A stretch of 39,101 nucleotides of DNA, from assembly GCA_001802795.1 (NCBI GenBank), contig MGZZ01000172.1, positions 4,400 to 43,500 of the forward strand. The letters are read 5' to 3'. Of the stretch, positions 32,950 through 39,101 are shown in pieces (positions within the stretch are counted from its first letter, which is position 1; each line of letters starts with the position of its first letter). Source of the DNA: Ignavibacteria bacterium GWC2_36_12 (GTDB lineage: Bacteria; Bacteroidota; Ignavibacteria; Ignavibacteriales; Ignavibacteriaceae). The notes below the pieces were generated by a model that saw only the letters and a list, made by a program, of their open reading frames with translations, was not told the DNA's origin and did no database searches. The position numbers and the translations under genes are program-made.

Positions 32950-34242
32950 TCACAGCCTGCCATCTACCAGGTCCTTGTTTAAAACACCTTTGACATCAAA
33001 AATAACAGCACCTGTTTTCCTCATAAAAAGAAAATCGAGATTTTTAAATTCATTATGTGCTACTGCAAGAATAACACCCGAGTATTTATTTACATCAATC
33101 TCTTCAATCCTGTTTTTCAAATCCAGGTTATATTCATTTAAAACTTCACCCTTATCTGCCCATGGATCAAATATGTCAACATTACATCCAAATTCTTTCA
33201 ACTCATTGATTATGTCAATTACTTTTGAATTTCTAATATCGGGACAATTTTCCTTAAATGTAATTCCGAGAACAAGGACATTTGCGTTGTTTATTTTTAA
33301 TCCTTTTTTAATCATTTGCTTAATAGTTTTATTAGCGACATAAGCACCCATACCATCATTAATTCTCCGCCCTGCAAGAATTATTTCGGGATTATAACCG
33401 TAATGAACAGCTTTGTGCGTTAAATAATATGGATCAACCCCTATGCAATGTCCGCCAACTAACCCGGGGCGAAAAGGGAGGAAGTTCCATTTAGTTCCTG
33501 CTGCTTTAAGGACATCGATAGTATCTATTTCCATTAAATCAAATAACATTGCAAGCTCATTAACAAAAGCAATGTTTATATCACGCTGGGCATTTTCAAT
33601 TACTTTGGCAGCTTCCGCAACCTTAATTGATGGGGCCTGATGAACACCGGCAGAAATAATTCCCGAATAAAGGTTTTTAACAATATCCGCAATTTCGGGG
33701 GTGCTTCCGCTAACTACCTTTTTAATTGCATTAACCCGATGCTCTTTATCCCCGGGGTTTATTCTTTCAGGTGAGTACCCACAGTAAAAATCTTTATTAA
33801 ATTTCAGACCGCTGAATTTTTCAAGAACCGGCACACAATCTTCTTCAGTACAACCCGGGTAAACAGTCGATTCGTAAATTACAATGTCCCCGGCTTTAAG
33901 AACTTTACCGACTGTTTCACTTGCTTTTATTAATGGAGTGAGATCAGGTCTTTTAAAAGAATCTACAGGGGTAGGAACGGTTACAATAAAAATATTTACA
34001 TTCTGGAGATTCTTAAAATTATTTGTAAATGTAAGACGTTTTGCTTCACACAATTCATCTTTGGTAATCTCCAGGGTTCTATCCTCTCCTTTTTTTAATT
34101 CATTAATTCGCATATCATTTATATCGAATCCTATAACATCATATTTTTTCCCGAACTCTATAGCTAAGGGAAGGCCTACATAACCGAGCCCAATTACTCC
34201 CAAAATTGCTGTTTTATCTTCAATCTTTTTTACTATTTCCAT
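32950..34242 (-). CDS. UDP-N-acetylhexosamine 6-dehydrogenase (TviB/WbpO/WbpA-like)
   Basis: About 430 residues from the preferred ATG at 34242; a TTG at 34248 adds two. The NAD motif GVIGLGYVGLPLAIEFGKKY is at about residues 15-34, STVYPGCTEE near 127, and the UDP-sugar domain has AKVIENAQRDINIAFVNELA. The catalytic Cys lies in LVGGHCIGVDPYYL (about residue 260), followed by the C-terminal ITFKENCPDIRNSK. The GGHCIGVDP form typifies UDP-GlcNAc/UDP-GalNAc dehydrogenases (TviB, WbpO, WbpA) rather than UDP-glucose enzymes. It could make the UDP-GlcNAcA needed by the WbpB-like enzyme at 6784. It is the first gene of the long - strand cluster, with 760 bp of non-coding DNA upstream. Confidence 0.92.
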   Translation of the reverse strand: MEIVKKIEDKTAILGVIGLGYVGLPLAIEFGKKYDVIGFDINDMRINELKKGEDRTLEITKDELCEAKRLTFTNNFKNLQNVNIFIVTVPTPVDSFKRPDLTPLIKASETVGKVLKAGDIVIYESTVYPGCTEEDCVPVLEKFSGLKFNKDFYCGYSPERINPGDKEHRVNAIKKVVSGSTPEIADIVKNLYSGIISAGVHQAPSIKVAEAAKVIENAQRDINIAFVNELAMLFDLMEIDTIDVLKAAGTKWNFLPFRPGLVGGHCIGVDPYYLTHKAVHYGYNPEIILAGRRINDGMGAYVANKTIKQMIKKGLKINNANVLVLGITFKENCPDIRNSKVIDIINELKEFGCNVDIFDPWADKGEVLNEYNLDLKNRIEEIDVNKYSGVILAVAHNEFKNLDFLFMRKTGAVIFDVKGVLNKDLVDGRL

Positions 34243-35002
34243 ATTCAAGCTTGTTAATTATGAGTATTGTTATTTAAAAGTGTTTCATTATAATGATTAA
34301 TTAAATTGTATATGAGAAATTTTTATTTATAAATTAATCACTTTATTCTCTTAATCGGGATTCGACCGTTAGTAAATCTTTTATTTTGGGTGATTTTTTT
34401 AGACACAGCTTCGCCACATTACCTACATACAATACAAGAGGTTTCGTTCATAATAGCCTTATACTATGGTGTATTAATCTGATATTAGATTCTATCCCAA
34501 AAAGGTAATTATGTCGGATTGACTCTACAGATTTATTCCTAAAAATAACAAAATAAAAAGAATATCTACTGTTTGACTTTAAAATTTAACACTTTTCAAC
34601 GATTATTATTCTGAGACTGTCTATGAAAGACAAATTTTATGCCCACAGTATTTGATTACTTATACCCAACCATAGTTCACAGGGAGTTAAATTTTGGAAG
34701 CGATAATTTTTGTTATGTTCTTACTTATAAAATATATTTTTGTTTAAAAATAAAAACTTACTCTGTAACTACTAAAGTAACCATATAATATAATGTATAC
34801 AATTCGAAATTCTGTTATTATCATTTCATTGTAGTTAGATTTTTATTTTTTTTATTACCAAGTAATTATTATTTTTTTAGTAATAGTTACCGGAATTATT
34901 TTTCTAATTTGAATCTTAAAAATGTATTTATGTTAAATTTTTTCGGTACAAAGCTTGTGCTGGAAAAATGTTACTTATAATTAAATTACAGGATATCGGA
35001 TT
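34243..35002. other. Gene-free divergent intergenic region (760 bp)
   Basis: No reading frame of convincing length or codon pattern occurs on either strand. The region is very AT-rich. It must hold the start of the - strand polysaccharide transcript and of the + strand beta-helix gene. A TATAAT-like box (ATTATAAT, about 34289-34296) precedes the - strand gene but without a clear -35. I found no JUMPStart/ops element (GGCGGTAG) and no tRNA. Confidence 0.6.
34955..34981 (+). promoter_or_regulatory. Candidate sigma-70-type promoter of the beta-helix gene
   Basis: TTGTGC (34955-34960) and TATAAT (34976-34981) are separated by 15 bp, shorter than the ideal 17. The box lies 21 bp before the ATG at 35003, which would leave a very short leader. 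Bacteroidota promoters often differ from this consensus, so the call is tentative. Confidence 0.3.
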
Positions 35003-37204
35003 ATGAAAATTAAAGCTTTTATGTTTATACTAGTATTTTTTACATCAATATTTTCCCAAACCACATATTACTTCAGCGCTAGCGGAAGTGATGCAAATAA
35101 TGGATTAACTCCTTCTACTGCCAAACAAACTTTATCTGTTCTTCAAGCTTTGTTAAATGCAGCTCAACCTGGTGATCAATTTTTGCTTAAACGGGGCGAT
35201 ACATGGATAACAAGAGCAGGCACTTATGGTATCGGAATAAATAATGTTAGTGGAACTGCCGGAAATTATATAACAATTGGGACTTATGGAACTGGGAATA
35301 AACCTATTCTTGATTTATCTGGCAATGCAACAGCTATTCGTTTTTTAGACGGCACAACTAACCATTATGTAAAAATTAGTAATTTAGAAATTACATCGAC
35401 AGCAGCAGCTAATAATCGCCCGTATGTTGGAATTTATGATTATAGTAGTGATACTTATCAGATTTTGATAGATAGCTGTACTATTAATGGAATTGCTCAA
35501 GGAATTATAATAAACAGTTCAGGTTATTGGACAATAAGTAATTCTACTTTTAAGAATACTTTCGGTAATTTTTACGGCAATGGAGGTCAGTTTGAGGGCG
35601 GAGAGGGCGTTGCGACAAATGATGCATGGAATGTATTGATCACAAATTGCATTTTTGAGGATAATATATGTACAGATAGCAAAACTCATTTTGTTTACTT
35701 CTCAAATTCAAGTGATAATTGCACTGTAGAAAATAGTGTATTTCACGATAGTAAACAGGCAATAGCTCTTGTAGATGGAGATAATCATAAAGTAATTGGA
35801 AATACTATTTATAATATAACATCGAGTTCAGCAATTACCGTATCTTCCAGGCCGCAGACTGGGGACAGCCATTTATCTAATGTTTTGATTGAAAAAAACG
35901 AGATTTATAATTCGGAAATTGGGATTATATTAAATAAAACAACCACAACATTTGGTGATACAGGAATGACTTGGACCTCTGACGTAAGAATTATCAATAA
36001 TCTCATATATGATATAAGCGGAGCAGGTTGGTCTTATGGAGTTTTGATAGAGAGCAATCAAAACTCTCAAAATTTAGTTCTTGATGATATATTGTTTGCA
36101 AATAATACTGTTGTAAATTGTTATGGCGGTGGGGTTAGTTTTGGTTCAAGCAATATAAGTTATTCTAATTTTTCTGTGAAGAACAATATTTTTTATAATG
36201 ATACATACTCATCTGGAACTTTAATCTTTGTCAAAGATGTATCTGATTTATCTCAAATAACATTAAACAATAATTTATATTATTCGGTAGTAGGCTCTGA
36301 TATAAATGTGGAGGGGATTAATCTTAGCCTTTCACAGTTTAAATTAGCCCATATCACAGAAGAAATTAATAGTATTTCAGAAAATCCTTTGTTTGCTAAC
36401 CCTTCAATCTTTGACTTTCATATTAATGGAAATTCTCCTGCTATTGATAAAGGTGCAGTATTAACAAATGTAACAGATGATTTTGATGGTAACCAACGCC
36501 CGGCTGGAGGCGGTTTTGATATTGGAGCTTATGAATTTGGAGCAACGAGTGGATTTTTTTCTCCGGCGTTAAATCTAAAACTTTTCCTTGAGGGACCATA
36601 TAGCAATGGTAGTATGCTTTTGGCAATGAGTGAATTTCTTCCATTATCTCAGCCTTATAACACTCAGCCGTGGAATTATAGTGGAAATGAAACTGTTTCG
36701 AGTATACCATCAGGTGTGGTCGACTGGGTATTACTTGAAATAAGAAATAATACATCAGCTTCTACTATTATAGGAAAAAGGGCTGCATTCTTAAGAAACG
36801 ATGGGCTAATCGTTGACCTCGATGGTTCAAGTCAGGTAACATTTAATGGAATGCCTGTAGGAGACTATTATGTAGTCATCAATCATAGAAACCATTTGAG
36901 TGTAATGAGTAAAGACCCAGTTCCAATATCTTCTGCCTCTAGCTTATATGATTTTTCTGGTGGCTCCAATAAAGCTTTCGGAACCGAGCCAATGGTTGAC
37001 CTTGGAGGCGGGAAGTGGGGATTGTACGCTGGCGATGGAGATAGAAATGGAATAATAAATGTTTTGGATTATGGTGAAGTTGTCAACTTTCTTTTTGATA
37101 CAGGATATAAATATGGTGATTTGGACTTAAACGGGATAATAAATGTTTTGGATTACAGTAAAACGAATAGTAACTTGTTTAAATCAACAGAGGTGCCTAA
37201 TTAA
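35003..37204 (+). CDS. Secreted right-handed beta-helix protein with C-terminal dockerin-like domain
   Basis: A 733-residue secreted protein with a signal peptide (MKIKAFMFILVFFTSIFSQ). The segment after it (ASGSDANNGLTPSTAKQTL) opens right-handed beta-helix proteins of the pectate-lyase/DUF1565 type. Asn-rich helix turns follow to about residue 500, ending in SPAIDKGA and GFDIGAYEF. Residues of about 515-675 form an extra domain (LKLFLEGPY, PLSQPYNTQPWNYSG, VVDWVLLEIRN, GDYYVVINHRNHL), often found in secreted proteins of this group. The last 60 residues carry two calcium-loop repeats, GDRNGIINVLDYGEV and GDLDLNGIINVLDYSKT, the layout of a type I dockerin. There is no T9SS sorting motif. No catalytic residues can be named; polysaccharide binding or cleavage is likely. 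Confidence 0.88.
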   Translation: MKIKAFMFILVFFTSIFSQTTYYFSASGSDANNGLTPSTAKQTLSVLQALLNAAQPGDQFLLKRGDTWITRAGTYGIGINNVSGTAGNYITIGTYGTGNKPILDLSGNATAIRFLDGTTNHYVKISNLEITSTAAANNRPYVGIYDYSSDTYQILIDSCTINGIAQGIIINSSGYWTISNSTFKNTFGNFYGNGGQFEGGEGVATNDAWNVLITNCIFEDNICTDSKTHFVYFSNSSDNCTVENSVFHDSKQAIALVDGDNHKVIGNTIYNITSSSAITVSSRPQTGDSHLSNVLIEKNEIYNSEIGIILNKTTTTFGDTGMTWTSDVRIINNLIYDISGAGWSYGVLIESNQNSQNLVLDDILFANNTVVNCYGGGVSFGSSNISYSNFSVKNNIFYNDTYSSGTLIFVKDVSDLSQITLNNNLYYSVVGSDINVEGINLSLSQFKLAHITEEINSISENPLFANPSIFDFHINGNSPAIDKGAVLTNVTDDFDGNQRPAGGGFDIGAYEFGATSGFFSPALNLKLFLEGPYSNGSMLLAMSEFLPLSQPYNTQPWNYSGNETVSSIPSGVVDWVLLEIRNNTSASTIIGKRAAFLRNDGLIVDLDGSSQVTFNGMPVGDYYVVINHRNHLSVMSKDPVPISSASSLYDFSGGSNKAFGTEPMVDLGGGKWGLYAGDGDRNGIINVLDYGEVVNFLFDTGYKYGDLDLNGIINVLDYSKTNSNLFKSTEVPN

Positions 37205-37702
37205 TATTTCTCGCAGGAATTTTCCAAGTGCACATTAAAGTTAAAGTCGAAAATTCTCTCCTGTGTTATTGATTTCTATTTAGCCTCTTGAGTTACAGTG
37301 TTCTGTTTTAAAATGGGTAATTTTTCATAAGAAGGATTTTGCTTTTCTAAATAAAGAATTTTATTCTTGCCCTGAACAGAGAAGACTTCATTCTTTCTTC
37401 ATTCCTTCCTTAATTAAAGTTTTTCAATAACAGATTGACAACCTGAATTTAGCTTATTATAAAACAAAAATAATTTAGTGAATGTATATATTTGAGACAT
37501 TATAAATAGTAGAATAAAAATATTGAGATATTGTAAAAACTCTTGGAATGTACCAGAACAAATTTATATATTGCAAAGGCTAATAGCTTAAAACTAAAGA
37601 TTATTCATTCCTTTAAAGGGAGAAAATTATAGATAAAATTTAATTTATAGTAATTGCAGAGAGGGACAAATATCTCTGCCAAAAGGTCTACGGAGTCACA
37701 CA
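37205..37702. other. Intergenic region (498 bp) with a 5'-leader hairpin
   Basis: No coding sequence is supported in either strand. There is no clear terminator after the beta-helix gene, so read-through towards 37703 is possible. The only structured element I can support is the hairpin at 37656-37679, given separately. Confidence 0.55.
37656..37679 (+). promoter_or_regulatory. Hairpin in the leader of the T9SS-sorted protein gene
   Basis: GCAGAGA (37656-37662) and TCTCTGC (37673-37679) form a 7-bp perfect stem with a 10-nt loop, 23 bp before the ATG at 37703. No T run follows, so it is not a standard terminator. It precedes the GGAG ribosome-binding site (about 37690) and may stabilise the mRNA or act in translation control. 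Confidence 0.35.
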
Positions 37703-38524
37703 ATGTTATCGAAACTAAAGATCCTTTTTGGCATAGCTATCATATTTTGCATTTCGAGAAGTTCAACGTTTGGCGAGCAACGTTATTCATTAACTCTTCA
37801 GAATGGAATTCAGGTAGATAGTTATACTTACGAGTTTGATGTTTACATAAATAGTAACGATGGGGAATTTGAATTAACATCATATCAGACATCACTAACT
37901 TTTAATGGTACTTCGATTAATAATGGTCAAATAAGTTTTCATTATATTGAAGGAACATCGCAACTAAATAATATTCCTTTATTGGGAATAGGAGTGAATA
38001 AAAACACTGATCATCTTGTTCTCACGTTTGCTTCTTTTCCTGGTAGTGATATAATAACCGAAAGGGAGAAGAAAGTAGGCAGGTTTGCTGTAAAGAACAC
38101 AGTATCTTTTCAGGGACGAAATCTAAATATATCCTGGAATTTTGAAGGCAGGCTTACAACTATTATTACTGGGGCTGATTATTTAGATATTACAAATGCG
38201 GAATACTTTTATTCATATATTAGTAATACTACTGATAATCAGGATATCGAACAGACTCTTAATTTTTCACTCGAACAAAATTATCCTAATCCTTTTAACC
38301 CCTATACTAAAATAAAATTCAGCATTCCACAAAACTCATACATAGAGTTAAGGATTTATAATTCGCTCGGTGAGGAAGTAGCTAATTTATTTAATGAATA
38401 CTGTTATTCAGGTACATATGAAATTGAATTTGGTAACAACAGCCTGCCGAGCGGACTATATGTTTATTGTCTTCTTTCCGGCAAGAAACTGATTGATAGC
38501 AGAAAAATGCTTCTTTTGAAATAA
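37703..38524 (+). CDS. T9SS-sorted surface protein with cohesin-like beta-sandwich
   Basis: A 273-residue protein with an N-terminal signal peptide (about residues 1-25), one beta-sandwich domain (about 27-170) and a type A T9SS C-terminal sorting domain (about 190-273: SLEQNYPNPFNPYTKIKFSI, LRIYNSLGEEV, LPSGLYVYCL, SRKMLLLK). The middle domain pattern (YEFDVYINS, LTSYQTSLTFN, LVLTFASF, KVGRFAVKN) recalls cohesin/CBM-like folds, which begin with a strand pair of the form F-V-x-I...L-x-S-x-Q-x-x-L-x-F. Export to the cell surface through the type IX system is well supported; the cohesin assignment is tentative. A GGAG lies about 9 bp before the ATG. A paralogue starts 212 bp downstream. Confidence 0.85.
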   Translation: MLSKLKILFGIAIIFCISRSSTFGEQRYSLTLQNGIQVDSYTYEFDVYINSNDGEFELTSYQTSLTFNGTSINNGQISFHYIEGTSQLNNIPLLGIGVNKNTDHLVLTFASFPGSDIITEREKKVGRFAVKNTVSFQGRNLNISWNFEGRLTTIITGADYLDITNAEYFYSYISNTTDNQDIEQTLNFSLEQNYPNPFNPYTKIKFSIPQNSYIELRIYNSLGEEVANLFNEYCYSGTYEIEFGNNSLPSGLYVYCLLSGKKLIDSRKMLLLK

Positions 38525-38736
38525 TCTTCATCTTACTTTTATTAGACTAAGCACCATCCTAAATTAGCTATCACGATTAAGTAAATATTACTCGTAAAAC
38601 TCTACTCTTCTCAAATTGATATTTGGGCAATTTTGAGTAAAATAAATATATGTATATGGCATAATAGTTAATACGTTAAGAGCGAGTAGAAGTTATAAGT
38701 AAAGAAGTTTTCCTGAATAAAATTGTGGAGATTACG

Positions 38737-39101
38737 ATGTTAAAGGTTAAGACACTACTATATAAAATTGTCACATCTGGAAATCCATTTCTTTCGAAAA
38801 AGCTTGTCTTTGCCACAATACTAATTAGTTTATTTTTTCCCGTAAGTCTTCAAGCCGATGCTCAGTATAATATAAGTATTGATAATTCTAAGTTAATAAG
38901 TGATAATATTTATGAGTTTGATGTTGTTATAAAGAGTAATTATGAAGCAATCACTTTAACTTCATATCAGGCTTCGCTCGGCTTTAATCAGGAAGCTATT
39001 AATGGTGGGGAAGTTTCCTTCTCTTATATCGAAGGTACTTCTGAATTATCAAATATTCCTTCAATAGGCATAGGGATAAACTTAACTGACGGTATTCCTA
39101 A
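38737..39101 (+). CDS. Paralogous secreted protein with cohesin-like domain, 5' part
   Basis: The gene begins at ATG 38737 with a GGAG ribosome-binding site 7 bp upstream and is cut by the window end after 121 codons. A long N-terminal region with a hydrophobic core (KKLVFATILISLFFPVSLQA) is a signal peptide of the extended kind common in T9SS substrates. The mature start YNISIDNSKLISDNIYEFDV and the LTSYQASLGFN, GGEVSFSYIEGTSELSNIPS segments align closely with the protein at 37703-38524, so the two are tandem duplicates. A T9SS sorting domain is expected beyond the edge but cannot be seen. The preceding 212 bp show no other feature. Confidence 0.85.
   Translation, partial: MLKVKTLLYKIVTSGNPFLSKKLVFATILISLFFPVSLQADAQYNISIDNSKLISDNIYEFDVVIKSNYEAITLTSYQASLGFNQEAINGGEVSFSYIEGTSELSNIPSIGIGINLTDGIP

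Noticed and set aside
34243-35002. JUMPStart/ops antitermination element or a CRISPR leader in the long intergenic region
   Set aside because: No GGCGGTAG-type element, no regularly spaced repeats and no spacers were found; the region is simply AT-rich.
1-39101. tRNA, rRNA, insertion sequences, phage genes or a toxin-antitoxin pair
   Set aside because: None was recognised: no transposase or integrase motifs, and no CCA-ended cloverleaf or rRNA-like stretches were seen.

Overview
The window is an AT-rich stretch of a surface-polysaccharide (capsule/exopolysaccharide/O-antigen type) biosynthesis locus, followed by a small group of secreted-protein genes. The organism is most likely a member of the Bacteroidota/Ignavibacteriota (FCB) group. 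The best evidence is the canonical type IX secretion (T9SS) C-terminal sorting domain with the NYPNPFNP motif in the gene at 37703-38524, an arrangement common in Ignavibacteria. Signal peptides ending near Ser-Gln, weak Shine-Dalgarno sequences and an OmpA protein with thrombospondin type 3 repeats fit the same group. No species can be named from the sequence.

Layout. (1) 1-1813, + strand: the end of an operon with a truncated initiating sugar transferase, a Gfo/Idh/MocA oxidoreductase and a hexapeptide acyltransferase, closed by a strong terminator (1841-1869). (2) 1900-2162, - strand: an unlisted 53-residue single-span membrane protein whose ribosome-binding site is exactly complementary to a segment 78 nt upstream. 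(3) 2244-6592, - strand: OmpA/TSP3 outer-membrane protein, then the export pair (BY-kinase Wzc-like and SLBB Wza-like). (4) 6784-16354, - strand: sugar-nucleotide genes (WbpB-, WbpI- and WbpD-like enzymes, nucleotide-sugar dehydrogenase, two SDR epimerases, a nucleotidyltransferase), a GT4 and a Wzy/ligase-like protein. (5) 16473-31066, - strand: glycosyltransferases, deacetylase, GNAT, Wzx flippase, GT39-like transferase, WecB epimerase and a methyltransferase. This part contains decayed tandem duplicates (18614-19905 and 27899-28783). (6) 31191-31799, + strand: a methyltransferase gene with two compensating homopolymer frameshifts. (7) 31805-34242, - strand: UDP-glucuronate 4-epimerase-like and TviB/WbpO-like dehydrogenase, the promoter-proximal end of the cluster. 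(8) 34243-39101: a 760-bp gene-free divergent region, then + strand secreted proteins: a beta-helix protein with a dockerin-like tail and two tandem T9SS-type proteins with a cohesin-like beta-sandwich, the second cut by the window edge.

How it works together (inference from families). Dehydrogenases, epimerases, the WbpB/D/I set and WecB would supply UDP-uronic acids, UDP-ManNAc and possibly UDP-ManNAc(3NAc)A. The membrane sugar transferase starts the lipid-linked repeat unit and GT4/GT2/GT39 enzymes extend and decorate it. Wzx flips it, the Wzy-like protein polymerises it, and the Wzc/Wza-like pair controls length and export. The aminotransferase expected between WbpB and WbpD is not in the window.

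The observations most worth a second look are the RBS-sequestering leader of the small membrane protein, the dockerin/cohesin-like gene neighbourhood with T9SS sorting, the deletion-fused remnants of a glycosyltransferase-deacetylase duplication, and the methyltransferase with offsetting poly-A indels.
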